Of a stretch of DNA of 64,000 nt, positions 45,301-54,530 are shown piece after piece. Position numbers and translations under genes: made by a program. The notes below the pieces were generated by a model that saw only the letters and a list, made by a program, of their open reading frames with translations, searched no databases and was not told where the DNA came from. This stretch comes from Luteibacter aegosomaticola (GTDB lineage: Bacteria > Pseudomonadota > Gammaproteobacteria > Xanthomonadales > Rhodanobacteraceae). Within the stretch, counting starts at the first letter, position 1, and every line of letters begins with the position of its first letter. The stretch is from assembly GCF_023078475.1 (NCBI RefSeq), contig NZ_CP095741.1, forward strand, positions 558,001-622,000, in the 5' to 3' direction.

Positions 45301-47352
45301 GCGAAGGTCAGCGTCGATGTGCCGGACTTCAACGGTACCCTGCGCGTCTCCGCGCTCGCCTTCACCGACCAGCGTTTCGGCCATGCCGACGGCTCGGTGG
45401 TGGTGCGCGCGCCGCTCGTGGTCGAGCCCGGCATGCCGCGCGTGATGGCGGGCGGTGACAAGGCCCGCATCACGGTCGATCTGAAGAACATGTCCGGCAA
45501 GGATGGCGTGGCCAAGGTCACGGTGAAGACCGATGGCCTGGTCCATGTGGACAACGCGACCCAGCAGGCCAACCTGAAGAATGGCGCAGGCACGGTGCTG
45601 ACGATGCCCGTGACCGCTTCGGCGGGCGTCGGCGTGGCCACGGTGGATATCCATGCGGAGCTCAACGACTTCGCGGTCGATCGCCACTTCGAATTCACCG
45701 TGCGCAGCGGCTGGCCCGAAGACGTGCAGACCGTGCCCATGGCGATCGAAGGCGGCAAGGCCACGAAGATCGACGGCAACCTGGCCGGCCAGTACGCGCC
45801 TTCCACGGTCAATGCCCGCGTGACGCTGAGCACGCTGCCGCCGCTGCCCTATAACAAGGCGCTGCGTGACCTGGTGAAGTACCCGTACGGCTGCATCGAG
45901 CAGACCACCAGCAAGGGCTTCGCGGCGCTGTTCATGGACGACGCAACGGGCAAGGCGCTCGGTGTGGCCGGCCTGAGTCCGGCGGCCCGCCAGTCGGCCG
46001 TGGAGTCGGCGCTGGCACGCATCGCTTCGTTCCAGGCCGACAAGGGTCACTTCAGCTTCTGGGGCGGCACCAGCCCGATCCAGACGTTCATGACGCCGTA
46101 CGTCGTGGACTTCATGCTGGATGCCCGCGACGCTGGCTTCGTCGTCCCGCAGGAAGTGCTGCAGAAGGCGCTGAAAGCACTGAACGACGACCTGCTCGCC
46201 GGTGGCCACCCGTACTACGGCTACGAGCAGCACGACCACATGCGTATCGCCGATGAGGCCTACAGCGGCTTCGTGCTGGCCCGCGTGAACCGTGCCCCGC
46301 TCGGCACGCTGCGTACGCTGTACGACAACGAGCGCAGCAAGCTGGTCGGTCCGCTGCCGCTGGTCCACCTCGGTATCGCCCTCAAGCTCATGGGCGATGA
46401 AGAGCGTGGCCGCAAGGCGGTGGACGAAGCCTTCGCCTGGTCGAAGGAGCGTCCGTGGTACGTGGGCGACTACGGCTCCGACCTGCGCGACCTGGGCCAG
46501 ATGGTGGCACTGACCCATGCCTTTGGCATGAGCAAGCCGGAATACGACGCCAAGCTCGTCGACTGGGCGCGTAACGCGACCAACCGTGCGCGTGGTGCGG
46601 AAGAAAAGACCCCGTACTACCACTGGTCGTGGTCCTACCTCAGCACGCAGGAGCAAGTAGCGATCGCTCGTGTCGCCCACACCTTCGATGCCGGCGGCGG
46701 ACGCCCGCTGAACGTATCGCTGCAGGTGGGTGGCGCATCGGAAAGCGCCCCCGCTGGAAAGACGATGTGGGTGCGTGACCTCACCTCGGCGGAAGCCGCC
46801 GGTGGCGTCACCGTGCAGCCGGGTAGCGAAGACACCGTGTTCGCCACGCTCGATATCGCCGGCATCCCGCTCAAGGCACCGGCGGCTGATCCGAGCCAGG
46901 TGGATGTGCGCCGCGCGTGGTTCACGACAGACGGCAAGGCCTGGGACGGCGACAAGCTCAAGGAAGGCGACACGCTGATTGCCGAGCTCACGATCGAAGC
47001 ACGCCAGGACATGCCCGACGCGCTGGTGACCGACCTCGTGCCGGGCGGCCTCGAAGTGGAGAACCTCAACCTCGGTGGCGCACGCCAGTGGGAAGGCACC
47101 GTGATCGACGGGATCGACCTCGCCGAGCACGCGTCGGCCGACGATGCCGAGCACGAGGAATACCGCGACGATCGCTATGCCGCTGCGGTGAAGCTGCGCC
47201 GTGGTGAAGCGATCAAGCTGTTCTACATCGTGCGCGCAGTGACCCCGGGTACGTATGTGGTGCCGCCGCCGCTGGTCGAAGACATGTATCGCCCGGCGAT
47301 CCGTGGCGTCGGCAAGGGCGTGCCAGCTTCGATCACGGTGGTCGAACCGTGA
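42370..47352 (+). CDS. yfhM: Bacterial alpha-2-macroglobulin lipoprotein
   Basis: 1660 aa. Signal peptide with a lipobox-like SGCG near residue 28, so probably lipid-anchored in the periplasm. A series of macroglobulin-like beta domains leads to the thioester motif C1175-I-E-Q1178 in YPYGCIEQTT and a complement-like alpha/alpha barrel after it. It traps invading proteases covalently through the thioester. The gene overlaps pbpC by GTGA, the usual partnership in which the macroglobulin guards the periplasm when peptidoglycan is breached and PBP1C repairs it. Confidence 0.95.
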   Translation: MSIQGKTRRIRGGFVVCVLLAVIAVTSGCGKNEGDKPELQGAAASKANAVPTDRLVIMSAASRYQDNQSQLVLKFNEKLASSQEFDSRIDVVDKDGAPVKGSWQLEDDQQTLVFPYVQANQHYGVTVHPSLLAASGHALSADERKDVFSGDLPPALGFASHGSVLPARGARGLPVVSMNVEDANIEFFRIHDDALSKLFCSYPGQKRRGDYELDHDPYNYEHCNDGDQTPEALTRIADSVYANHYTLKGEPNARTVSYIPVQDIAQLKQPGVYMAVLRRGGVFRDEYDTATFFVSDIGLHLRVYKDNALLHVASLEGGTPISGVDIDITDETGASKLHAKSDKDGNALLAYKPDRNDVLIARHDKDVSVLPFNRPALDVSNFDVSGRRQAPFEVYAWSGRDLYRPGEDMRVSALLRDYDGKAMKAQPVYVRLKQPDGRALADTKIEPRDLNYFELKQTLPADAATGLWQLEFRLDPASKESVQAFPFHVEEFLPERLKVTLDAQQARVMAGEALNMSVASSYLFGAPASDNRFTARLFVKPEQHPVAAMKDTFFGDPLAPSSTPSEDAVDVHLDEKGETTQELAMPSDLPATTPYAMVVSGSVYESGGRAVTRVLNRTFWPAPELVGVRPLFDPKQGAESEANASFEIVRANVDGKLVAGQHLKVRLQREVRDFYWMYEHGDDWKSNQNVSLQLIEERDIDVAAGQRAKVDFPVEWGGYRLEVYDPATKLTTNFPFFAGYSWEDQNLGKEARPDKVKLALDKARYRTGDTLKVTVTPPQPGPGVLLVESDHLLYTKDIDAKAGSTFEIPVTADWERHDVHVVALVFRGGKATDKTTPARAMGIEHVTMDRNDRQLPLTLQAPATMRPGQPLAVTVHADGIAGQKGFVTLAAVDQGVLNITNYPVPDAWAWMFAPRAMVIDAYDLYSRVIEAMDGAVAKVRYGGDMSGDGLPHAQRPNPKIKIVDLFAGPVQFDASGNAKVSVDVPDFNGTLRVSALAFTDQRFGHADGSVVVRAPLVVEPGMPRVMAGGDKARITVDLKNMSGKDGVAKVTVKTDGLVHVDNATQQANLKNGAGTVLTMPVTASAGVGVATVDIHAELNDFAVDRHFEFTVRSGWPEDVQTVPMAIEGGKATKIDGNLAGQYAPSTVNARVTLSTLPPLPYNKALRDLVKYPYGCIEQTTSKGFAALFMDDATGKALGVAGLSPAARQSAVESALARIASFQADKGHFSFWGGTSPIQTFMTPYVVDFMLDARDAGFVVPQEVLQKALKALNDDLLAGGHPYYGYEQHDHMRIADEAYSGFVLARVNRAPLGTLRTLYDNERSKLVGPLPLVHLGIALKLMGDEERGRKAVDEAFAWSKERPWYVGDYGSDLRDLGQMVALTHAFGMSKPEYDAKLVDWARNATNRARGAEEKTPYYHWSWSYLSTQEQVAIARVAHTFDAGGGRPLNVSLQVGGASESAPAGKTMWVRDLTSAEAAGGVTVQPGSEDTVFATLDIAGIPLKAPAADPSQVDVRRAWFTTDGKAWDGDKLKEGDTLIAELTIEARQDMPDALVTDLVPGGLEVENLNLGGARQWEGTVIDGIDLAEHASADDAEHEEYRDDRYAAAVKLRRGEAIKLFYIVRAVTPGTYVVPPPLVEDMYRPAIRGVGKGVPASITVVEP

Positions 47353-49703
47353 AACTCGCAAGGGCCCGGCGTTTAGGCCGGGCCGCTCTCCTGATCCTCA
47401 CCGCCGTCGTGATCCTGGCGGTGGTGCTGGACAGGATCTTTCCGCTGAAGCTGCCAGCGCCTAGCGCGCTGAGCAGCGTGGTCGTGGCACGCGATGGCAC
47501 ACCGCTTCGCGCCTTCGCTGATAGTGATGGCGTGTGGCGCTACCAGATTACGGCGAAGCAGGTGTCGCCGCTGTACCTGCAAGCGTTGCTTACCTACGAA
47601 GACCGCTGGTTCTGGCGGCATCCCGGTGTGAATCCCTGGGCGCTGCTGCGTGGTGCCGTGGGTGGTGCCCTTCATGGGCGTGTCGTTTCGGGTGGCTCTA
47701 CGCTGACCATGCAGGTGGCGCGCAGCATCATGCCGATCCCGCACACGGTGGGCGGCAAGGTGGTGCAGATTTTCCGGGCGTTGCAGCTCGAAGCGCACCT
47801 GAGCAAGGCGCAGATCCTCGATCTCTATCTCAACCACGCGCCTTTCGGTGGGCCGATCGAAGGCGTGGAAGCGGCATCGTGGGCGTATCTCGGCAAGCCT
47901 GCCTCGCGGCTGTCGCATGCCGAAGCGGCGTTGCTTGCCGTGCTGCCGCAATCGCCGAGTCGCCTGCGCCCTGATCGTCACGCTGAGGCAGCTCGCGTTG
48001 CGCGCGACAAGGTGATCAAGCGCATGCAATCGCTGGGCGTGTGGAGCCCGGCCGAAGCGAAGGATGCGGCTATCGAACAGGTGGTGGCCCGCTCGCTGCG
48101 CTCGCCGCTGGATGCGGCATTGTTGGCCGAGCGCTTGCATGCTGCTTCACCGGACAAGCGCCGTATCACCACCACCATTGATGCCCCGCTGCAACGAGCG
48201 GTGGAAGATCGCGTGGCATCGTATCTGTCGCGGCTTCCGCCACGTACATCGGCCGCCGTGCTCGTGGTCGATAACGCGACGCACGAAGCGCGGGTATACG
48301 TGGGTACCGCCGCGTTCGCGGACCCGATCCGACTGGGCCACGTAGACATGGTGCGAGCGTGGCGTTCGCCAGGCTCGACGCTCAAGCCATTCCTTTACGG
48401 CCTGGCATTCGACGATGGCACCGTGGGTTCCGCCAGCCTGTTGGTCGATGGACCGGAAGACTTTGATGGCTACCGTCCCGCCAATTTCGACGAGCGCTTC
48501 CATGGGCCGGTGAGCGTGGCCGAAGCTTTGCAGCGCTCGTTGAACGTGCCGGCCGTCGACATGCTCGACCACGTCGGGCCGACGCGCTTCACCGCGCGCC
48601 TTGCCGCCGGCGGCCTCAATCTGCGCTTGCCCGATGGCGCTACGCCGAATCTCTCGGTGATCCTTGGTGGCACGGCGGCACGCCTCGAGGATCTCGTGGG
48701 CGCGTACACTGCCTTCGCGAACCGTGGCGTCGCAGGCGCCGTTCGCTACACGCCTGACGATCCGCAACGTGAGCGCCGCATGCTTTCGCCCGGCGCGGCA
48801 TGGATCATCCGCGACATCCTCTCCAACAATCCGGCGGACGTCGAAGGTGCCCCCATCCAGGGTAGTGCCAGCACGCGCCGTCCCCTCGCCTGGAAGACGG
48901 GCACCAGTTACGGCTATCGCGATGCATGGGCTGTCGGGGTGAATGACGACTGGACGCTTGGCGTGTGGATCGGCCGACCCGACGGCACGCCATCACCCGG
49001 CCAGTACGGCGCGGTGACAGCGCTGCCGTTGTTGTTCGCGCTGGACACCATGTTGCCGGTGACCCACAGCGGTCGGTTCGATGCACGCCCGGCCAGTGTC
49101 CGCGCCGTGGATATCTGCTGGCCGTTGGGCGGTGTGGTCGGAAAGACAGCGCCCGCCGATTGCCGCCGTCGTGTCTCGGGGTGGTCGCTGGAAGGCGCGG
49201 TGCCACCGACGCTCGCGGAACGTGGCGTCACGGCGTGGGCAAGCGGGTTGGTGACGCTACGTGTCGATACGCACGGCCGCCGACTCAGTGGCACGTGCCA
49301 GCCGCAGGTGACCGCCACGCGCCAGGTCGCGCGTTGGCCCGCGCTTGCCACGCCGTGGCTCTCGCAGGACGACCTCGCCGCCAGCGCGCTACCGCCGCTA
49401 GCGCCGGGCTGCGCCCCCGACTCGCTCGACGCCGTCGGCCCCATCCGCATCGCCGGTCTTGCTGACCAGACGACGTTACGTCAGCCGGCCAACGCCACTC
49501 GCCCGCTCCATGCCACGCTCAGTGCTGTGGGTACGACGCGCAATGTGGCGTGGCTGCTCGATGGGCGCTGGCAAGCGGATACCGTCGGCGACGCTCCAGT
49601 TCAGATCGCGCTGGATGCCCCCGGGACGCATCAGGTCACAGCGGTCGCCGCCGATGGGCCGTTTGCCCGGATTACGGTGAACGTGTTGCCGCCGCCGCGG
49701 TGA
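47349..49703 (+). CDS. pbpC: Penicillin-binding protein 1C
   Basis: 784 aa bifunctional peptidoglycan synthase. N-terminal membrane anchor (about 9-28), glycosyltransferase domain with EDRWFWRHPGVNP, then the transpeptidase domain with STLK (in SPGSTLKPF), SLN (in QRSLNVPA) and KTGTS. A C-terminal BiPBP_C-type domain follows. The GTG start lies within the end of yfhM. Its 3' end overlaps the convergent hydrolase gene by 32 bases. Confidence 0.95.
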   Translation: MKLARARRLGRAALLILTAVVILAVVLDRIFPLKLPAPSALSSVVVARDGTPLRAFADSDGVWRYQITAKQVSPLYLQALLTYEDRWFWRHPGVNPWALLRGAVGGALHGRVVSGGSTLTMQVARSIMPIPHTVGGKVVQIFRALQLEAHLSKAQILDLYLNHAPFGGPIEGVEAASWAYLGKPASRLSHAEAALLAVLPQSPSRLRPDRHAEAARVARDKVIKRMQSLGVWSPAEAKDAAIEQVVARSLRSPLDAALLAERLHAASPDKRRITTTIDAPLQRAVEDRVASYLSRLPPRTSAAVLVVDNATHEARVYVGTAAFADPIRLGHVDMVRAWRSPGSTLKPFLYGLAFDDGTVGSASLLVDGPEDFDGYRPANFDERFHGPVSVAEALQRSLNVPAVDMLDHVGPTRFTARLAAGGLNLRLPDGATPNLSVILGGTAARLEDLVGAYTAFANRGVAGAVRYTPDDPQRERRMLSPGAAWIIRDILSNNPADVEGAPIQGSASTRRPLAWKTGTSYGYRDAWAVGVNDDWTLGVWIGRPDGTPSPGQYGAVTALPLLFALDTMLPVTHSGRFDARPASVRAVDICWPLGGVVGKTAPADCRRRVSGWSLEGAVPPTLAERGVTAWASGLVTLRVDTHGRRLSGTCQPQVTATRQVARWPALATPWLSQDDLAASALPPLAPGCAPDSLDAVGPIRIAGLADQTTLRQPANATRPLHATLSAVGTTRNVAWLLDGRWQADTVGDAPVQIALDAPGTHQVTAVAADGPFARITVNVLPPPR

Positions 49704-50733
49704 TCGTCTTCACCACCTCAAGCACCGCATCAATTACCGCGGCGGGATGCTCATCCTGAATATAGTGGTGGCTATCGAGAACAAGGATGTTTTTTCCACG
49801 CGTACTACGAGTAGCCAGCTCGTCGTTCAGATGCTTCCAGGCAGCGGCAATCTTTTCCTGAGTGGCGACAGGCAGGTCGGTCTGTTCGCTCAGGCCAGAG
49901 GTGAGAACGATCAGCGGCGTGTCGCCGAAGTTCGGATTGGCACGCTGCAGCGCGATTTCACCGCCGGACATGCCATGTTCCTTGGTGGGATACGTGTCGA
50001 GCATCGCGGTAAGCAAAGCTTCCTGCTCCGTCGGGCGGGCGAGCTGCGCGTTCAACACCGCGTGCCTACCGGCATCCGGGTTCGGTGAGCTATCCAGGCA
50101 GGAGGCTTCGTCTTCCCTTGAGGGATGTGCCAGCTGGCCGGCCTTCGCCTTGGCAAGACAGCGCCTCGCCGTTTCCACATCCCGCTCGTCCGAGGCATAC
50201 CACGCCTTGCGCTGCGCAGGTGTCAGTAGCGCAGCGGCGACCTTGTCCGCGCCTACGGTAAACGGATCGATCAGAACCATGCCGGCGACATCACCGGGGT
50301 AGGTGGCGGCATAGAGCGGCACGTAGAGGCCACCATCGGAATGCCCGACGAGGATGACGGCCTCATGCGGGCTGATGGCCTCGATCAAGCGATGGAGGTC
50401 TGCGACGACATTCACGGCGGTTGCTGGTCGACTCGTCGGATCGCTGAAGCCGATGCCAGCACGGTCGTAGGTGCAGGTGCGTGTCGTGGCCGCGATAGCG
50501 GGCTGCACCGAACGGAAGCTCGCGCTGTCGTCGCCACCACCTGCTTCGAAGATGACGGTCGGCGAGCCGCTGCCCATGCAGAAGACGTTGAGCTTGCGGC
50601 CGTGATCCACATCGACGAGCCAGTGCGCGTGGGTGAATTCGCTAAGCGGCACGGCCGAGAGTTGTTTGTTCTCGGCGTGGACGAGGTTGGTGACGCATGC
50701 CACGGCGGCGAAAAGCAGATGATGAGTCTTCAT
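49672..50733 (-). CDS. Exported alpha/beta hydrolase
   Basis: 353 aa. Signal peptide to about residue 20 (LVHAEN). Nucleophile Ser 132 in GHSDGG, an oxyanion segment FEAGGGDDS, and a C-terminal His in SHHYIQDEHP. A family of secreted hydrolases with unknown substrate. Start at ATG 50733 with AAAGGG upstream; longer frame lacks a leader. The minus-strand neighbour upstream is the CMD gene, 84 bp away. Confidence 0.85.
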   Translation of the reverse strand: MKTHHLLFAAVACVTNLVHAENKQLSAVPLSEFTHAHWLVDVDHGRKLNVFCMGSGSPTVIFEAGGGDDSASFRSVQPAIAATTRTCTYDRAGIGFSDPTSRPATAVNVVADLHRLIEAISPHEAVILVGHSDGGLYVPLYAATYPGDVAGMVLIDPFTVGADKVAAALLTPAQRKAWYASDERDVETARRCLAKAKAGQLAHPSREDEASCLDSSPNPDAGRHAVLNAQLARPTEQEALLTAMLDTYPTKEHGMSGGEIALQRANPNFGDTPLIVLTSGLSEQTDLPVATQEKIAAAWKHLNDELATRSTRGKNILVLDSHHYIQDEHPAAVIDAVLEVVKTITAAAATRSP

Positions 50734-50817
50734 GGCGCCCTTTCTTCCCTGAACGTGAGAGCGTAGCGCATGTCGTTCCCTCAAGAACTTTCGCCCGGTC
50801 ACGGTGCCCGCTAACGT

Positions 50818-51531
50818 TTAGGTCCTCGACGCGAACACATCCTTTACGACAGGCAGTGCCGACATCACGGCAGGCCAGCCGGTATAGAACGCGATATGCG
50901 TGAACACCTCTGAGGCTTCGGCCTTCGTCAGGCCATTATCCATCGCGCGGTTGAGGTGGAAGGTGATCTGCGCCACCTGCGTGGTGGCCGTCAGCGCGCT
51001 GACCGTGACCAGGCTGCGATCGCGCGGGGCAAGGCCGGGGCGAAGCCAGAGATCCCGGAACAGGAAATCGGTGGTGTACTTCACGACGCCGGGCGCGACC
51101 TCCCTGAAGAGGCCTTGCACGGTCGTGGCCCGTTTCGATTCATTCACCTCATCAAGCGGAAGCAGTGTTGGCGAGGCGGCAGGAAGTGCGTCCTGGTCGA
51201 CACCTCGCGCGTCGAAGACTGCTTTCAGTGGCGCGACAGCCGCGAGCGCATTGCCCCAGCCGGTATAGAACGCCAGGTGTGTCACGATTTCTGAGAGCTC
51301 CCCTGGGGTCACTCCGTTATCGAGTGCCTTCTCAAAGTAAGCGCGCTGCAGGGTGGTCTGGGCTTTGGCGACGAGTGCCGCCACAGTGACTATGCAACGA
51401 TCGCGCGTCGACAGCTCCGGGCGTGCCCATACCTCACCTACGAGGCCCTCGGTGGTGTAGCGCGCTAGCGCCGGCGATACGGCGCGAATCTCGTCCATGG
51501 AGGGCGCAGACGAAACGTTGGACGTAGACAT
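50818..51531 (-). CDS. Carboxymuconolactone decarboxylase family protein with two CMD domains
   Basis: 237 aa made of two similar halves. The first has ELSTRDRCIVTVAAL and EIVTHLAFYTGWGNALAA, the second GLAPRDRSLVTVSAL and EVFTHIAFYTGWPAVMSA. The active-site CxxC of AhpD-type members is absent, so a decarboxylase-like or unknown lyase role is more likely than peroxidase reductase. Start at ATG 51531 after a stretch of AAGG. Confidence 0.85.
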   Translation of the reverse strand: MSTSNVSSAPSMDEIRAVSPALARYTTEGLVGEVWARPELSTRDRCIVTVAALVAKAQTTLQRAYFEKALDNGVTPGELSEIVTHLAFYTGWGNALAAVAPLKAVFDARGVDQDALPAASPTLLPLDEVNESKRATTVQGLFREVAPGVVKYTTDFLFRDLWLRPGLAPRDRSLVTVSALTATTQVAQITFHLNRAMDNGLTKAEASEVFTHIAFYTGWPAVMSALPVVKDVFASRT

Positions 51532-51665
51532 GGAGATGAACCTTCGGACGGTGTGACGGAATAGCCGTGAGGCTAACACCGCGCGCGCAAGCTATTCGTG
51601 AGCCAGGTTCATAGGACTATCCCGATATACCGACAAATCCGTTAGGGGTTCGAGCTAACGTTCAC

Positions 51666-51703
51666 GCCCCAAGGATTCCCGACGGAATGCCGGTCCTTGG
51701 GGC
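51666..51703 (-). terminator. Ten-base hairpin after the serine hydrolase gene
   Basis: GCCCCAAGGA and TCCTTGGGGC are perfectly complementary across an 18-base loop that itself contains TTCC-CGAC-GGAA. It starts 13 bases after the hydrolase stop on the minus strand. There is no T-run, so it may act as a transcript-end structure or a weak terminator. Confidence 0.5.
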
Positions 51704-51715
51704 GCTGAAGCCGGA

Positions 51716-53218
51716 TCAGTTCGTCTTTGCCATGGGAGGCGCCGGCTCTACCCTCACCAGCTTCATCGGCGGGGCCCCGTCGATCATCGTGCAGCTCGAG
51801 AAATCCGGGCTGAACTCAACCGTGACGGGCAGGGACTCGGCGCGGAAGCGCCTTGGGGACAGTGCGATCAACCGTTCGGCGACGGGGGCACCGGCGTTCG
51901 CATACAGCCCGTCCGGGCGTGCCTCGAGCACGACGTTAAGCCCACCGCCCACGAAACGCCCCGCTGCTTTGTTTAGCTGGGCGAGCGACAAGGTCTTCTC
52001 TTCGGTCGCGGGCGCTGCGAAATCTGTCCAGCCATAATCGGCGGAGATGGCGCGGACGACTTCGTTCATGAGGCGATGGCCGTCGCCGCCATTGGTCAGG
52101 ATGACGACGCCATCGCCCTTACCTATGTACGCACTCATGAACGACAGGAAGCCTTTATTCACGCCATCGTGTCCGAAGCGTGGGACGCCATCCGGGTAGA
52201 GGGCGACGCCGAGACCCCAGTTGTCTTTGACCGGCGTGAGCATCTGTCGTGCCATGGCAGGGGAAAGAAGATGGCCTGTCTTCCCTGCGGCGGCTGCCTG
52301 TATATCGATCAGCATTCGGGCGAGGTCGCCGGCTGTGGACCATAGCCCCGCGGGGCCCAGTTCGGGAGCGACGAGGTAGTTCCCTTCAATGAGGTGGCCA
52401 TTCTCGTGGCCGAAGGCCATGTTGGCCTTGATAGCTGCGGATGGGGGTTGATCAAAGGCGCTGTGGGCCATGCCGAGTGGGCGGAGGACCTCGCGTTGCT
52501 CCAGTTCGGGAAAGGGCACGCCGGTCACGTCGGAAAGGGCGACTTGTGTCAGTACATAACCGCCTCCGGAGTATTCGAACTGAGCGCCGGCTGGTAGCTC
52601 GCTACGCACAGGCGGACTATTGGCCGGCGGTGCGCCATCCAGGATCTGGACGGGCGTCGGTAACGGCGCGCCCGGCAGGTAGCCACCGGACCCGTGCACA
52701 CCAAGTCCGGCCGTGTGGCTGAGTAACTGGCGCAGGGTCACGCCGTTGGGTGCGAGCTTCGGATCTACGGGCAGCTTCCAGGACTGGAGCGCGTCGTTGA
52801 TGTTTCGATCCAGCCCGATCTTTCCTTGCTCGACCAGCCGCAGGGCCAGTAGAGCCGTGGCCACCTTGCTGATCGATGCCGCCTGGAACGCGGTCTCGGG
52901 TGTCACGGGAGCGCAGCTGGCGATGTCGCGAACGCCCCAACCACGTGCCCATTCGAGCTTGCCGTTGTGGATCACCGCGACGCTGATGCCAGGCACGTCG
53001 TAATACCGCATGCGTTCGCTCAGGCTAAAGGGCTTATCGCCCGGCTTGATCACCGGCGGCTGCAGGTGCGTTTCGACGTAGCGTGTGTGGGCATTGCTGG
53101 GACCACCCGCGGATACATCGGGGGCAGGGCAATTCCCGGGCTGGGCGAAGGCTGGGGCGGTGAGCATCCCGGCGAGCACCACCGAGCCGCGTAGCACGAG
53201 CTTTTGAACCCTTTGCAT
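51716..53218 (-). CDS. Exported serine hydrolase, beta-lactamase class C family
   Basis: 500 aa. Signal peptide to about residue 25 (APAFAQ). S115-x-x-K118 in SISK, Tyr 216 in EYSGGGY, and a later HDG in FGHDGVNKG match the SxxK/YxN-like/HxG active site of class C beta-lactamase-type esterases and peptidases. An extra C-terminal domain of about 130 residues (from about 370) follows. Activity could be esterase, DD-peptidase or beta-lactam hydrolysis; not resolvable. Start at ATG 53218 with GGGAG upstream, behind a strong promoter and operator. Confidence 0.85.
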   Translation of the reverse strand: MQRVQKLVLRGSVVLAGMLTAPAFAQPGNCPAPDVSAGGPSNAHTRYVETHLQPPVIKPGDKPFSLSERMRYYDVPGISVAVIHNGKLEWARGWGVRDIASCAPVTPETAFQAASISKVATALLALRLVEQGKIGLDRNINDALQSWKLPVDPKLAPNGVTLRQLLSHTAGLGVHGSGGYLPGAPLPTPVQILDGAPPANSPPVRSELPAGAQFEYSGGGYVLTQVALSDVTGVPFPELEQREVLRPLGMAHSAFDQPPSAAIKANMAFGHENGHLIEGNYLVAPELGPAGLWSTAGDLARMLIDIQAAAAGKTGHLLSPAMARQMLTPVKDNWGLGVALYPDGVPRFGHDGVNKGFLSFMSAYIGKGDGVVILTNGGDGHRLMNEVVRAISADYGWTDFAAPATEEKTLSLAQLNKAAGRFVGGGLNVVLEARPDGLYANAGAPVAERLIALSPRRFRAESLPVTVEFSPDFSSCTMIDGAPPMKLVRVEPAPPMAKTN

Positions 53219-53266
53219 CGTCTGCTCCCTTGTTGTGCCGCGTGGGGGCAACCCCTGCAGGCAGTT

Positions 53267-53314
53267 ATCTACTAGATGTGTAGTAGATATAGGTGGCCTT
53301 GGCATGCATGTCAA
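53267..53314 (-). promoter_or_regulatory. Promoter and overlapping operator of the serine hydrolase gene
   Basis: On the minus strand there is a perfect -35 TTGACA (53314-53309), a 17-base spacer, and a -10 TATATC (53291-53286). A perfect dyad ATCTACTA-N6-TAGTAGAT (53267-53288) overlaps the -10 and the likely start of transcription, the expected place for a repressor. Symmetry and TACTA half-sites fit BlaI/MecI-type or similar dimers. No such regulator lies in the window. A further short dyad, ACTAT-N4-ATAGT, lies just upstream of the -35. Confidence 0.75.
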
Positions 53315-53464
53315 CTATAGGAATAGTAGTCATGCCTGCGTGGTCAGCCGGCCCCGTAGATGCGGAGATATATATCCGGCGAGGGTCGCGGTAGCATTCG
53401 TAACCGGCAGCCGCGAGCGCCGAATGGCGAACCGGTGTAATCCGGGTTCTGGGGGGAGCGTCAA

Positions 53465-53956
53465 ATGTTGCGAGCGTTTGCTTTACCCGTTCTGGTGTCG
53501 TTGACGTGTTTGCTTATCCAGAGCATGGCTTCCAGATCCGGCAAGATGCCTACGGGAGATCACCCGGCGTTTCGGTTTTCCAAAGTATTAGGGATCTGCC
53601 TCTCGATCAGTTTGCTCGTTCTTGCGCAAGCCAAGGTCTTGATCATGTGGCCACACGTCCATATGGAGTTGGCGGATTGGATATTCTCGATAGGCATTTC
53701 GATCGTTGGCGTAGGAACTTACGTGTACACCGACAGATACGTCCTGACCTTCTGGGATGATCGCTTGACCTACGGGACGCTTAAGATGACCAGCCTCTTC
53801 TACAAGGACATCGTCTCTGCCGACATGACCGACGTCGGCCGCGGCAACCGGATGCTCGTCATCAAGACCACGACGGGTAAGGTCAGCATCTCTGGATATC
53901 TGAGTCATATCGATGATGCCGCCAGTCTTCTTAAGACTAAGATCCGTAGGCTTTAA
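53465..53956 (+). CDS. Membrane protein with PH-like cytoplasmic tail (unknown, copy 1)
   Basis: 163 aa. Two or three transmembrane segments (about 3-19, 41-58, 67-86) then a beta-rich C-terminal part (DRLTYGTLKMTSLFYKDIVS...) that looks like the bacterial PH-domain layout. The same build recurs in the gene at 54531. Shine-Dalgarno GGGGGAG. Base composition is lower in GC than the surroundings. Function unknown. Confidence 0.7.
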   Translation: MLRAFALPVLVSLTCLLIQSMASRSGKMPTGDHPAFRFSKVLGICLSISLLVLAQAKVLIMWPHVHMELADWIFSIGISIVGVGTYVYTDRYVLTFWDDRLTYGTLKMTSLFYKDIVSADMTDVGRGNRMLVIKTTTGKVSISGYLSHIDDAASLLKTKIRRL

Positions 53957-53994
53957 TCGCCGCTCTGCCTGGCAATCCGACGCCGGAATTGACG

Positions 53995-54447
53995 ATGATT
54001 TTCTTCAAGGTCGGGCCCACCGCCGATCCTGTTCTTGGGCGAGGTCTTGTGTATCGCTATGACGAATATTCATTCGATACGCTGCTGTCTGAAGGATTCA
54101 CATCGGTCTTGATAAACGACCTGAATGTGGAGATGAATGCTTCGAACTGCGTTGTAGGGGTATGGGGGGTGTGTCCGCATACGCGCTGGATAGATCGCGA
54201 CCTGACGCCGCCCGCTGCTGAGGGGGCGTCACTGGTCGTGAGCAGTGATAGACCCTTTGAGCGCGGTGTATCAGTCCGCCTTAACCAGGGGAAGAACTTT
54301 CCCGTATACGTCGACCGCAGCCTGGGTTGGGTTCAGGTGAAGGGAGATCTTTCCCCTTCCGCGGCGGTGATGATTTTCCCGGGCCTGATCTTCGAGCTGA
54401 CTTGCGATGGGCGCTTCGCTTCGCTCTGGCTCAAATTGGCACCGTGA
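53995..54447 (+). CDS. Hypothetical protein
   Basis: 150 aa, no signal or membrane segment, beta-rich with two Cys around VVGVWGVC. Start taken at ATG 53995; a TTG two codons upstream is possible. Lies 38 bp after the previous gene in the lower-GC patch. I recognise no family; an accessory role is only a guess. Confidence 0.55.
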   Translation: MIFFKVGPTADPVLGRGLVYRYDEYSFDTLLSEGFTSVLINDLNVEMNASNCVVGVWGVCPHTRWIDRDLTPPAAEGASLVVSSDRPFERGVSVRLNQGKNFPVYVDRSLGWVQVKGDLSPSAAVMIFPGLIFELTCDGRFASLWLKLAP

Positions 54448-54530
54448 GGATGGCGTGGTAGCGGGCGGCGAGTGCATTGCAGAGCCGTAATCCGACGATC
54501 ATTTCGGCTGTTCGAATAGAGAGAGGCGCG

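Noticed and set aside
42235..47361. A 1.7-kresidue open frame antisense to the alpha-2-macroglobulin gene, and similar long antisense frames over maeB (18792-21119), aceE (21702-24125) and the S53 peptidase.
   Set aside because: High GC and strong codon bias keep the opposite strand free of stops. The sense proteins have clear family motifs, the antisense ones show low-complexity His/Arg/Ala composition and no RBS.
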